From positions 124,001 to 188,000 of the forward strand of contig NZ_VKCZ01000004.1 of the NCBI RefSeq assembly GCF_009299835.1: a stretch of DNA of 64,000 bases, in the 5' to 3' direction. Position 1 is the stretch's first letter, and every line of letters starts with the position of its first letter. Positions 17,889 to 26,460 of this stretch are shown one piece after another. This DNA is from Microlunatus speluncae. Its GTDB lineage: Bacteria; Actinomycetota; Actinomycetes; Propionibacteriales; Propionibacteriaceae. The position numbers and the translations under genes are program-made. The notes below the pieces were generated by a model. The model did not search any database and had not been told where the DNA came from. It saw only the letters and a list, made by a program, of their open reading frames with translations.

Positions 17889-20436
17889 CGACGTGATGAT
17901 CGACGCCGGCGACCAGTCCGCGACCGTGATCAAACTGCCGTCGATGGGCCTGGTGCTGCTGATCGGCATCTCGGGCAGCGGCAAGTCGACCTTCGCCCGG
18001 GCCCACTTCCGACCGACCCAGGTGATCTCCAGCGACTTCTGCCGCGGCCTGGTGGCCGACGACGAGAATGATCAAGCATCGACGGCGGACGCGTTCGACG
18101 TGCTGAACTACATCGTCGGCACCCGGCTCCGGCGAGGACTGTTGACCGTCGTCGACGCGACCAGCGTCCAGCCGGCCGCCCGCGCCTCGCTGGTCAAGCT
18201 GGCCAAGGAACACGACGTGCTGACCGACGCCGTCGTGCTCGACGTGCCGGTGCCGGTCGCCACCGCCCGGACCGAGGCCCGCTCCGACCGGACCTTCGGC
18301 GCCCAGGTGATCAACCGGCAGCACCGCGACCTCACTCGGTCGCTCGGCCGGATCCGCAAGGAAGGGTTCCGGCGCGTGCACGTGCTGCACGGCGAGGCCG
18401 AGATCAACTCAGCGGTGATCACCCTCGAACGGCCGTGGAACGATCGCCGTGATCATGGCGGGCCGTTCGACATCATCGGCGACGTGCACGGGTGTGCCGC
18501 CGAGCTCCGTACCCTGTTGACGGCGCTGGGTTGGCAACTTGATCTCGATGATCATGGTCGGGCCGTCGGGGCGACCCACCCGGAGGAACGGACCGCGGTC
18601 TTCGTCGGAGACCTGGTCGACCGCGGCCCGGACACGCCGGGGGTGCTACGGCTGGTGATGGGCATGGTCGCCGCCGGTCATGCCCTCTGCGTCTCGGGCA
18701 ACCACGAGGCCAAGCTGATCCGGGCGCTCAAGGGCGCGAAGGTGCAGGTCCGGCACGGGCTGGCCGAATCGCTGGCCCAGTTGGAGGCGGAGCCGGCCGA
18801 GTTCCGGCAGGCGGCGCTGACGTTCATGGACGGGCTGATCAGCCACTACGTCCTCGACGACGGCCGGTTGGTCGTCGCGCACGCCGGGCTCAAGGAGGCC
18901 TATCACGGCCGGTCGTCGGGCCGGGTCCGGTCGTTCGCGCTGTACGGCGACACCACCGGCGAGACCGACGAGTTCGGGCTGCCGGTCCGGTACCCGTGGG
19001 CGCGGGAGTATCGCGGCTCGGCCATGGTCGTCTACGGCCACACGCCGACCCCGGAGCCGGAGTGGGTCAACAACACCATCTGTCTCGACACCGGCGTGGT
19101 CTTCGGCGGTGAGCTCACGGCACTGCGCTATCCCAGCCGGGAGTTGGTGGCGGTCCCGGCGGAGCGGCAGTGGTACGAACCGACCCGCCCGCTGGTCCGG
19201 GTGGCCGACCGGGAGCCGGCCGCGCTCAACATCGAAGACGTCCAGGGCACCCGCTGGCTGGAGACCGAACACGCCGGCAAGATCAAGATCAACGAGGAGA
19301 ACGCCGCCGCCGCGCTCGAGGTGATCAGCAGGTTCGCCGTCGATCCGCGCTGGCTGATCTACCTGCCGCCGACCATGGCACCGGCCGCGACCTCGAAGCT
19401 GGACGGCTACCTGGAGCACCCCGACACCGCCTTTGACGAGTACGCGGCCGCCGGCGTCGCCGAGGTGGTCTGCGAGGAGAAGCACATGGGCTCGCGGGCG
19501 GTGGCCGTGATCACCCGCGACGCCGCGACGGCGGAGCGCCGGTTCGGGCTGTCCGGTGGCGGTAGCGGAACGATCTACACCCGGACCGGTCGCCCGTTCT
19601 TCCCCGACACCGTCGGTCAACCCCTCAACACCCAACTGCTGGAGGGATTGCGGACGGTGGCCGCGCCGCTGTTCGAGGAGTTGGACACCGACTGGCTGGC
19701 CCTGGACGGAGAACTGCTGCCCTGGTCGGCGAAGGCCCTGCCATTGATCAAGGACCAGTACGCATCGGTCGGTGCCGCCGCCGAGCACGCCCTGCCCGAG
19801 GCCGCCGCGGCCCTCGCCGCGGCGAGCGGCCGGGGGCTCGACGTCGCTGCGCTGTCCGAACGAACGGAACGCCGGCGGGTCAACGCCGAGGCCTACCGGC
19901 GCGCGTACGGGAACTATGTCCGGCCGACGAACGGGCTGCGCGGCGTGACGTACGCCCCGTTCCAGATCCTGGCCGCCGAAGGGCGAGCGCTCGCCCTGAC
20001 CGAGTCGCATCGCTGGCACCTGGAGCGGATCGCGGGACTGACCGGACCGTTGATCACCCAGACCCGGCACCGCTTCGTCGACCTCGGCTCCGCCGAACAG
20101 CGCGCCGCGGCCGCCCAGTGGTGGCTGGATCTGACGTCCGACGGTGGCGAGGGCATGGTGGTCAAGCCGGTGACCCCGAGCCGCGGCGTCCAGCCGGGCC
20201 TGAAGGTGCGCGGCCGGGAGTATCTGCGGATCATCTACGGCCCGGACTACACCGACGCGCTGGACGTCCTGCGGAGTCGCGGCCTCGGCCGGAAGCGGCA
20301 CCTCGCCGCCCGGGAGCACGGCCTGGGCATCGAGGCGCTGACCCGGTTCGTCGCCGGCGAGCCGCTGTGGCGGGTGCACCAGCTCGTGTTCGCGGTGCTG
20401 GCCCTAGAGTCGGAGCCCGTCGATCCCCGACTCTGA
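17881..20436 (+). CDS. pnkp: Polynucleotide kinase-phosphatase-ligase (RNA repair)
   Basis: 851 residues with the three expected modules: 5'-kinase with P-loop GISGSGKST near residue 29; binuclear-metal phosphatase with GDVHG (200), GDLVDRG (about 243) and GNHE (about 273); and a C-terminal nucleotidyltransferase/ligase with the adenylation Lys534 in EKHMGSRAV. It heals 2',3'-cyclic phosphate and 5'-OH ends and, with Hen1, seals them. GTG start overlapping hen1, so translation is coupled. All catalytic motifs look intact. Confidence 0.94.
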   Translation: MADDVMIDAGDQSATVIKLPSMGLVLLIGISGSGKSTFARAHFRPTQVISSDFCRGLVADDENDQASTADAFDVLNYIVGTRLRRGLLTVVDATSVQPAARASLVKLAKEHDVLTDAVVLDVPVPVATARTEARSDRTFGAQVINRQHRDLTRSLGRIRKEGFRRVHVLHGEAEINSAVITLERPWNDRRDHGGPFDIIGDVHGCAAELRTLLTALGWQLDLDDHGRAVGATHPEERTAVFVGDLVDRGPDTPGVLRLVMGMVAAGHALCVSGNHEAKLIRALKGAKVQVRHGLAESLAQLEAEPAEFRQAALTFMDGLISHYVLDDGRLVVAHAGLKEAYHGRSSGRVRSFALYGDTTGETDEFGLPVRYPWAREYRGSAMVVYGHTPTPEPEWVNNTICLDTGVVFGGELTALRYPSRELVAVPAERQWYEPTRPLVRVADREPAALNIEDVQGTRWLETEHAGKIKINEENAAAALEVISRFAVDPRWLIYLPPTMAPAATSKLDGYLEHPDTAFDEYAAAGVAEVVCEEKHMGSRAVAVITRDAATAERRFGLSGGGSGTIYTRTGRPFFPDTVGQPLNTQLLEGLRTVAAPLFEELDTDWLALDGELLPWSAKALPLIKDQYASVGAAAEHALPEAAAALAAASGRGLDVAALSERTERRRVNAEAYRRAYGNYVRPTNGLRGVTYAPFQILAAEGRALALTESHRWHLERIAGLTGPLITQTRHRFVDLGSAEQRAAAAQWWLDLTSDGGEGMVVKPVTPSRGVQPGLKVRGREYLRIIYGPDYTDALDVLRSRGLGRKRHLAAREHGLGIEALTRFVAGEPLWRVHQLVFAVLALESEPVDPRL

Positions 20437-20451
20437 CCGACAGGAGCTGAG

Positions 20452-20928
20452 ATGAGCGAGGCCGCCGAGCCGACCGTCGCCGCGCCGCGTTCCAGCGCGG
20501 ACCGGCGGCGGGACACGCTGCACCGGCTGGAGCACGATGTTGATCTCTGGGTCGCCTCCGGCAGCGCCACGACGGGCGACCCGGCGCTGGTGCCGCTGTC
20601 CTTCCTCTGGGACGGTTCGACGGTGTTGATCTCCACCGTCGCGACCAGCCCGACCGCCCGCAACCTGTCAGTCGGCCGGTCGGTGCGGCTGGCCCTCGGC
20701 CTCACCCGGGATGTGATCATGATCGACGCGACCGTGGCGGAGGTGACATCCGACGGCGACATCCCGGGTGGGGTCGGCGACGAGTTCGTCATCAAGTCCG
20801 GCTTCGACCCGCGGGCGGAGCCCGATCCCTTTCTGTACTTCCGATTGGCACCGCGGCGGATCCAGGCCTGGCGTGAGGCGAACGAACTGACCGGCCGGAC
20901 GATCATGATCAACGGCCGCTGGCGCTGA
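20452..20928 (+). CDS. Pyridoxamine 5'-phosphate oxidase-fold (flavin-binding) protein
   Basis: 158 residues with the split-barrel pattern of PNPOx-like/F420-dependent proteins: HDVDLWVASGSATTGDPALVPLSFLWDG, then strands containing TARNLSVGRSVRLALG and VIMIDATVAEV. It probably binds FMN or F420 and reduces or oxidises a small molecule. ATG start behind AGGAGC, 15 bp after pnkp, so it may be co-transcribed, though a role in RNA repair is not suggested by the fold. Palindrome copy 3 follows 6 bp behind the stop. Confidence 0.75.
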   Translation: MSEAAEPTVAAPRSSADRRRDTLHRLEHDVDLWVASGSATTGDPALVPLSFLWDGSTVLISTVATSPTARNLSVGRSVRLALGLTRDVIMIDATVAEVTSDGDIPGGVGDEFVIKSGFDPRAEPDPFLYFRLAPRRIQAWREANELTGRTIMINGRWR

Positions 20929-20934
20929 TCAGAG

Positions 20935-20988
20935 CCGAGTTGTCAGAAGTGAGTTGCGCTATAGGGCAACTGAGGTCTGACAACTCGG
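20935..20988. repeat. 54-bp palindromic repeat, copy 3
   Basis: 22-10-22 layout, loop CGCTATAGGG, outer arm CCGAGTTG paired with CAACTCGG. Three mismatches in the middle of the stem make this a decayed copy. It begins 6 bp behind the stop of the PNPOx-like gene. Confidence 0.9.
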
Positions 20989-21165
20989 CGAGATCGGGTG
21001 TCCGAACCGGGCCACCAGGTGCCACAGCGACTCATCGGCACTGCAGCCGTCATGAGTCGGGATGTTATCCCCGGCGGCCATCAGTACCCTTTCATCAATC
21101 AGCAAGCTATTAAAGTTTAGGGTGCTATTCTTTGGTGGATCAGCGATCGATGAAAGGTTACGCCG

Positions 21166-22458
21166 ATGGGGGCCTGGGAGCGGGCGCACTGGGAATCCGA
21201 GAGCATCTCGGGTCTGCCGCGCTCGGCGCGTCGGTCCGGGACCTATCAGAAGTACGTGCCCGACACTCTCGACGACATGTCTCTCACTGTCGATGGAGAG
21301 CTGTCTCGCCGGTTCTCGGCGGTCGAGCGAGGCATCCGTGCCCTCAACCGGACGGGGGTGGACGATCTGGCCGGCATCGCCCGGTTTCTGCTCAGGTCCG
21401 AAGCGATCGCCAGCTCACGGATCGAAGGGATTGCGCCGTCCGCTCAGCAGGTCGCGCTGGCGGAGCTCGGCCAGTCCGAGACGGTTCGCGGAGTGAATGA
21501 GCAGGCCAGATTGGTGGCCAACAACCTCACCGTCGTCCGGCGATCGACGAGCGAGCTCGCCGAAGTGGATCTCCTGACGGGTGATCACATCGTCGACCTT
21601 CACCAAGCCCTGCTCCCGGATCAAGCCCATCACCATGGTCTGCGGACGGTCCAGAACTGGATCGGCGGATCGGACTGGAATCCGGTCGAGGCCGACTTCG
21701 TGCCGCCGGATCCGGAACGGGTGCCGGGGCTGATGGTCGACCTCGTCGACTACCTGAACGGTGCGGCGCACGCACCGCTGATCCAGGCGGCGTTGGTGCA
21801 CGCGCAGTTCGAGACGATCCATCCGTTCACGGATGGTAATGGGCGGGTCGGCAGGGCACTCATCCACACCGTGCTGACCCGCCGTGGTCTGACCGAGCGC
21901 GCGGTGCTGCCGATCAGTCTCGTCCTGGCCACCTTGCGCATCGACTATGTCGACGGTCTGTCCGCCTACCGCCATGCCGCGCCCCCGGGGAGTGCCGACG
22001 CAACCGCCTCGATCAACCAGTGGCTGGAGATCTTCGTGCGCGCGGCCGCCGTCGCCGTCGATCAATCAGCGGACCTGATCACTCAGATCGCCGACCTGAG
22101 GTCCGATTGGTCGCAGCGCCTGTCGAGTCACCGGGAGTCGGTCGGCCTCCGCCCAACCCCGCGCGCCGACTCCGCGGTCGCTCGCTTGATCGACCTGCTG
22201 CCGGAGGCTCCTGTGGTGACCGCGACGACACTGTCCCGCATCCTCGGCGTCTCCTTCCCGGCGGCGAGCACCGCGCTCGACGAGCTGCGGCAGGCGGGCA
22301 TCCTGCATCCGAAGTCGATCGAACGCGGCGCGACCGCCTTTCTTGCGCGAGAGGTCCTGGAACTGATCACCATGACCGAACGTGCGCTGGCAAGCACCAG
22401 GTTCGACACCCGAGTCTCGGCTCCGAATCGCTCGGTCCCCGCCACGCCGCAGAGGTAA
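21166..22458 (+). CDS. Fic-domain AMP transferase with N-terminal inhibitory motif
   Basis: 430 residues. The N-terminal Fic_N-like part holds SSRIEG (near 82-87), matching the S/T-x3-E-G/N inhibitory helix of class II Fic proteins, where the Glu blocks ATP. The Fic core HPFTDGNGRVGR (from His219) is complete, so NMP transfer to target hydroxyls is expected once inhibition is relieved. A C-terminal winged-helix region (TATTLSRILGVSFPAASTALDELRQAG) may bind DNA. The start follows AAAGG. The upstream 180 bp is AT-richer than neighbours and a GNAT remnant lies just downstream, so this locus looks acquired. Confidence 0.88.
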   Translation: MGAWERAHWESESISGLPRSARRSGTYQKYVPDTLDDMSLTVDGELSRRFSAVERGIRALNRTGVDDLAGIARFLLRSEAIASSRIEGIAPSAQQVALAELGQSETVRGVNEQARLVANNLTVVRRSTSELAEVDLLTGDHIVDLHQALLPDQAHHHGLRTVQNWIGGSDWNPVEADFVPPDPERVPGLMVDLVDYLNGAAHAPLIQAALVHAQFETIHPFTDGNGRVGRALIHTVLTRRGLTERAVLPISLVLATLRIDYVDGLSAYRHAAPPGSADATASINQWLEIFVRAAAVAVDQSADLITQIADLRSDWSQRLSSHRESVGLRPTPRADSAVARLIDLLPEAPVVTATTLSRILGVSFPAASTALDELRQAGILHPKSIERGATAFLAREVLELITMTERALASTRFDTRVSAPNRSVPATPQR

Positions 22459-22493
22459 CAAGTCCGGCGTGGTCGGCGTCAGGTCAGGATCTT

Positions 22494-22593
22494 GCGAAAC
22501 AGGATGATCATGGTCTCGTCCGGACCACCCGCTGATGTCAAGATCATCGGCGGCCAGGTCGCGGACGGTCAGCGGCACGATGATCTCGGGCAC
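22494..22593 (-). pseudogene. 5' remnant of a GNAT acetyltransferase gene
   Basis: From a GTG at 22593 the minus strand encodes about 33 residues (PLTVRDLAADDLDISGWSG and a few more) that read like the start of a GNAT N-acetyltransferase. Similarity then stops and the frame continues antisense through the Fic gene. It lies 15 bp behind proS on the same strand. I interpret it as a gene truncated when the Fic locus arrived or by deletion. Confidence 0.45.
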
Positions 22594-22608
22594 GACCGTC
22601 CTTCCGGC

Positions 22609-24045
22609 TCAGTAGGCCCGCGCCACGATCGCGACGAGCTCTGGCTCGATGGCGGCATCGTCGGTGTCGGGCACCCGACCGTCGGGATGGACCAGGCAGC
22701 GCACCGTGACGCCGTGGGCGGCGAGTTCCGTCTCTCCGGCCTCGCCGACGTCACGCCAGGGCAGCCGGGCCCAGCCGCCCCGGGCCGCCTCGACCGCCTC
22801 TCCGATCGTGGTCACCTCAACCGTGCGGTCGTCCCGGGCCTGCTCGGCGTCCGCGTACAGTCGGAGTTGATCTTCGTCCAGCGCGGTGGCCGCCGCGGCG
22901 GCGACCGTCTCCAGTGGGTACGGCTCCTTGCTGCCACGGATCCGGCGGACCAGGGTGACCCGGCCGTCGGCAAGATCACGAGGGCCGACCTCGATTCGGA
23001 CCGGGATGCCCTTGAGTTCATGATCGACAGCCCGGCGGCCGAACGGGAGATCGGTCCGGTCGTCGAGGTCGGCGCGGAGACCGGCGGTGATCAGCTCCGA
23101 TCTCAGCCGGTCCGCGACCGCGCGCGGTGAGCTCGGGGCGGGCGCCTGATCACCGTCCTTGACGACGGTGACGATCACCTGGGTCGGTGCCACTCGCGGC
23201 GGGACGCGGAGCCCGGCATCGTCGCCATGACACATGATCAGGCCGCCGAGCATCCGGGTGGACGATCCCCACGAGGTGGTCCAGGCCAGCCGGCTGCGCT
23301 GGTCAGCGTCGGTGTAGGTGATGTCGAAGGCGCGGGCGAAGTTCTGGCCGAGCTCGTGACTCGTCCCCATCTGCAGCGCCTTGCCGTCGCCCATCATGGA
23401 CTCGAGGGTCATCGTGTTGGTGGCGCCGGCGAACCGCTCCCGCCGGGTCTTGCGGCCGGCGACGACCGGGATCGCCAGCTCGGTGCGGATGAAGTCGGCG
23501 TAGGCGTCGTGCAGGATCCGGCGGGCGTACGCGGACGCGTCCTCCTCGGTGACGTGAGCCGTATGTCCTTCCTGCCAAAGGAATTCGGTGGTGCGCAGGA
23601 AGATCCGGGGACGCAGCTCCCAGCGGACCACGTTGGCCCACTGGTTCAGCAGCAGCGGCAGGTCCCGGTGCGAGTTGATCCATTTCGCCATGAACTCGCC
23701 GACCATCGTCTCGCTGGTCGGCCGGACCACGACCGGCTCCTCGAGTTCCTTGCCGCCCGCATGCGTCACCACGGCCAGCTCGGGCGAGAAACCCTCGACA
23801 TGATCAGCTTCACGGCTCAGGTAGGACTGCGGGATGAACAACGGGAAGTACGCATTCTGGGCGCCGGCCGCCTTGATTCGCGCATCCATGGCGCCCTGCA
23901 TCCGTTCCCAGATCGCGTAGCCCCACGGTCGGATCACCATCGTTCCCCGAACCGGCCCGTTGTCGGCCAGCTCGGCCTTGGCGATCACGTCCTGATACCA
24001 GCGAGGGAAGTCCTCGCCGCGCGGGGTCAACACCGTTCGGGCCAT
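22609..24045 (-). CDS. proS: Prolyl-tRNA synthetase, archaeal/eukaryotic-like (ProS type 3)
   Basis: 478 residues, class II aminoacyl-tRNA synthetase without the bacterial editing insertion. Motif 2 region VRWELRPRIFLRTTEFLWQEGHTAH and motif 3 GGLIMCHGDDAGLRVPP are clear; the anticodon-binding domain and a C-terminal extension ending VAIVARAY follow. It charges tRNA-Pro with proline. ATG start with TAGGAT 6 nt upstream. The eukaryotic-type ProRS occurs in some actinobacteria; whether the genome also has a bacterial-type proS is unknown from here. Confidence 0.93.
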   Translation of the reverse strand: MARTVLTPRGEDFPRWYQDVIAKAELADNGPVRGTMVIRPWGYAIWERMQGAMDARIKAAGAQNAYFPLFIPQSYLSREADHVEGFSPELAVVTHAGGKELEEPVVVRPTSETMVGEFMAKWINSHRDLPLLLNQWANVVRWELRPRIFLRTTEFLWQEGHTAHVTEEDASAYARRILHDAYADFIRTELAIPVVAGRKTRRERFAGATNTMTLESMMGDGKALQMGTSHELGQNFARAFDITYTDADQRSRLAWTTSWGSSTRMLGGLIMCHGDDAGLRVPPRVAPTQVIVTVVKDGDQAPAPSSPRAVADRLRSELITAGLRADLDDRTDLPFGRRAVDHELKGIPVRIEVGPRDLADGRVTLVRRIRGSKEPYPLETVAAAAATALDEDQLRLYADAEQARDDRTVEVTTIGEAVEAARGGWARLPWRDVGEAGETELAAHGVTVRCLVHPDGRVPDTDDAAIEPELVAIVARAY

Positions 24046-24051
24046 CGCGGA

Positions 24052-24057
24052 ATCCTA
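24052..24057 (-). promoter_or_regulatory. -10 hexamer TAGGAT of proS (leaderless type)
   Basis: Minus-strand TAGGAT ends 6 nt before the ATG of proS. Confidence 0.5.
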
Positions 24058-24096
24058 GGCCGTGGAATTCTCGCTGTCTGCTGGATATCGTGCGGC

Positions 24097-24102
24097 TACC
24101 AT
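24097..24102 (+). promoter_or_regulatory. -10 hexamer TACCAT of the P-loop protein gene (leaderless type)
   Basis: TACCAT ends 6 nt before the ATG at 24109; the divergent proS -10 lies 40 bp away. Confidence 0.45.
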
Positions 24103-24108
24103 CGGCCG

Positions 24109-24648
24109 ATGGATCTGGTCTACCTGTACGGGCCGCCGGCCGTCGGCAAGCTGACCGTGGCGACCGAGCTCGCTCGGCTGACCGGATTTCGCTTGTTCCA
24201 CAACCATCTGAGCATCGACTGCGTGAAGCCGGTCTTCGACTTCGGCACCGAACCGTTCTGGCGCCAGGTGCATGCCATCCGGGAAGGGATGCTGACCGAG
24301 GCCGCGCGATCGGGCACGAGCCTGATCTACACGATCGTCTACGCCGGCAGCCCCGCGGCGGAGGAGCGGACCCGCCGACGCTTCGAACTGGTCCGGGGCC
24401 ACGGCGGCCGGATCCACCCGGTCCGGCTCAGCTGTGATCGGGCGATCGTGGAGGAGCGGGTGTCGCAGCCGCGCCGCCGCGAGCTGGACAAGCTGTCGAC
24501 CGTCGAGAGCTTGCGCGCCGCCTGGGCGAAGGAAGATCTCGGCGCGATCATCCCCGAGGTGGAGAGCCACCACTTCGACACCGCTTCGGCCACCCCGGCC
24601 GAGACCGCGAGCAAGATCATCGACGCCTGTGGATTCCGTACAGTGTGA
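24109..24648 (+). CDS. P-loop NTPase, shikimate/adenylate kinase-like
   Basis: 179 residues. The Walker A is GPPAVGK at residues 8-14 and the overall layout (YLYGPPAVGKLTVATELAR, FHNHLSIDCVKPVFDFG) resembles small-molecule kinases of the AAA/shikimate kinase-like group. It may phosphorylate a metabolite or antibiotic; the substrate is unknown. ATG start with TACCAT 6 nt upstream. Convergent with the HAD gene. Confidence 0.72.
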   Translation: MDLVYLYGPPAVGKLTVATELARLTGFRLFHNHLSIDCVKPVFDFGTEPFWRQVHAIREGMLTEAARSGTSLIYTIVYAGSPAAEERTRRRFELVRGHGGRIHPVRLSCDRAIVEERVSQPRRRELDKLSTVESLRAAWAKEDLGAIIPEVESHHFDTASATPAETASKIIDACGFRTV

Positions 24649-24663
24649 TCATCGACGGACCGA

Positions 24664-25467
24664 TCAGGACGAGGTCGTGGACCGGAGCGACGGAAAGACG
24701 GTCGCCAAGACGTCGGCCACCCCGAGGCCGCTGATGCGCTCCGCCACCGGGCCGCCGGCGTCTCGGACCCAGCGTTTGACGCTCTCGTCGGCGTTGGCGA
24801 TGGTAGCCGCCGCGAAGCCGTGCCGGCCGTCCAGCATCGGCCGGTCGTTGAAGCCGTCGCCGAATGCCAGCACCTCCCCGGCCCGGAGACCGAGCCGCTC
24901 GGCCAGCGCGAGCAGGCTGGTGCCCTTGTCCCGGGCGGCGTCGTAGAGATGGACGATGGTCCCGTTGGCGTTGCCCGCGACCGGCCCGCCGGCCAGCTGT
25001 GGCTCGAGCCAGATCGCCAGGTCCCGGGCATGATCAGCGGAGTCCAGGGCGACGGACCACAGGCCACGCCGCCGGCTGTCCGCCCGGCTGCTGAGCCGGC
25101 CGGGCCAGGCCCTTTGCTCGGCTTCCTGCTGCACCCGGCGGGCCCAGTCCTCGGCGACAGGGTCGAGCTCGGTCCAGCTGTTCCGGACGTCGGTGTTCCA
25201 CGGCTCGAGGGAGCGGAGTTCGACGTCGTCCGCGCCGGCGTCGACCAGGTGGATCCACCGTTCGTCACCGATCAGCGCGGTGAAGTGGGGCAGCAGGTCG
25301 TACTCGGCCAGCAGCTCGACCTGGAAGTCCGTCGATCGCCCGGAGTTGACGACACACCGCACTCCCGCCTCGGCCAGCCGCACGATCGCCTCCACACACT
25401 CCGGTGCGATCACGCCGCCGTCGAAGATCGTTCCGTCCAGGTCGAACGCCACGAGTTCCACGGCCAC
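24664..25467 (-). CDS. HAD-superfamily hydrolase (Cof type)
   Basis: 267 residues. Motif I is FDLDGTIFDG with the nucleophile Asp, motif II is the Ser in VVNSGRS, and motif IV is AFGDGFNDRPMLD; the C2-type cap inserted between II and III assigns it to the Cof/YbiV group of sugar-phosphate phosphatases. I chose the GTG at 25467, 6 nt behind GGAGG, over an ATG 12 codons upstream. Confidence 0.82.
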   Translation of the reverse strand: MAVELVAFDLDGTIFDGGVIAPECVEAIVRLAEAGVRCVVNSGRSTDFQVELLAEYDLLPHFTALIGDERWIHLVDAGADDVELRSLEPWNTDVRNSWTELDPVAEDWARRVQQEAEQRAWPGRLSSRADSRRRGLWSVALDSADHARDLAIWLEPQLAGGPVAGNANGTIVHLYDAARDKGTSLLALAERLGLRAGEVLAFGDGFNDRPMLDGRHGFAAATIANADESVKRWVRDAGGPVAERISGLGVADVLATVFPSLRSTTSS

Positions 25468-25499
25468 CGGTGTCCTCCAGATTTCAGGGCGAGCTGGGT

Positions 25500-26390
25500 T
25501 CATGATCGATTCTCGTCCAGGTGCTGACGGAGCGCGCCGAGAGTCGCGCGAGCAGCGGCCGAGAGGGCGGGGCTGGTCCGCCAGACGACGCCGAGTCTGG
25601 AGGCCGCGAACTCGGAGGTGATCTCGAGTCGGACCAACTCGGTCGGCAGGTCGGCGAGGGAACTGGTCAGCACGGCGACGCCGAGCTGGCGGGCGGCGAG
25701 AGCCCGGGCCGTGGTCGGCAGCGTGACCTCCCAGCTGACCGGCGCGGGCAGGCCCTCGGCCCGCATCATCGCGTCGTACGACGTCCGCATGCCGGTGCCC
25801 GGAGCCAGGCAGACGATCGGCTGGTCGAGCAGGTCGGCCGGCCTGATCCGCTTCCGCCGGGACCAGGGATGTTCGGGGCCGACGGCGGCGGTGACCCGTT
25901 CCTCGAGCGCGACCCAGGATCCGAGCCCGGCGCGTGGCTCGTCCACCCAGGAGGCGATCGCGAGGTCCAGCCGGCCCGCCGCGACGTCCTCCTGGAGTTC
26001 GAGCGACTTACCCTCGCGGAGGGTCAGTTCCAGACCGGGGTGCGACTCGTGGACGTGTTGGAGCGCGTCGAGGAAGGCCGGCCAGCCGAGCCCGGCCACG
26101 GCGCCGATGCTGACCGAGCCGCGGACCAGCCCGAGCAGGTCGTCGGCCACAGCACGGACCCGGTCGAACTCGGCCAGGGCTCGGCGCAACTGCTCCAGCA
26201 CCGGCTCACCGGCCGGGGTGATCCGCACGCCGCGGGACGACCGGTCGAACAAGGGGAGTCCGAGCTCGCGTTCGAGCAGCGCGACCTGGGCGCTGACCCC
26301 GGACTGGCTCACCTGCAGAGCCTGGGCCGCCGCCGTGAACGAGAGCTCGTCGGCCACCGCGAGCGCGTAGCGGAGCTGGTGCACTTCCAT
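25500..26390 (-). CDS. LysR-family transcriptional regulator
   Basis: 296 residues: N-terminal winged helix with FTAAAQALQVSQSGVSAQVALLERELG and then the periplasmic-binding-like effector domain. Like most LysR proteins it is divergent from the gene it probably controls, the MFS transporter starting at 26461, and likely represses itself. The 70-bp gap holds a dyad that fits a LysR site. Confidence 0.87.
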   Translation of the reverse strand: MEVHQLRYALAVADELSFTAAAQALQVSQSGVSAQVALLERELGLPLFDRSSRGVRITPAGEPVLEQLRRALAEFDRVRAVADDLLGLVRGSVSIGAVAGLGWPAFLDALQHVHESHPGLELTLREGKSLELQEDVAAGRLDLAIASWVDEPRAGLGSWVALEERVTAAVGPEHPWSRRKRIRPADLLDQPIVCLAPGTGMRTSYDAMMRAEGLPAPVSWEVTLPTTARALAARQLGVAVLTSSLADLPTELVRLEITSEFAASRLGVVWRTSPALSAAARATLGALRQHLDENRS

Positions 26391-26395
26391 CAGCT

Positions 26396-26415
26396 CTGAT
26401 GATAGTAGATATCAG
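26396..26415. promoter_or_regulatory. Candidate LysR operator
   Basis: CTGAT-N10-ATCAG dyad in the LysR/MFS divergent gap, in unusually AT-rich sequence for this region. Dyad length is near that of LysR T-N11-A sites. Confidence 0.45.
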
Positions 26416-26460
26416 TAACATCTGTTGGACTGATCGTCGATCGGCGCCGAGCATGGTCGT

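Noticed and set aside
20959..21189. A minus-strand frame upstream of the Fic gene
   Set aside because: It reads through palindrome copy 3, which creates an apparent ending, and shows no family similarity.
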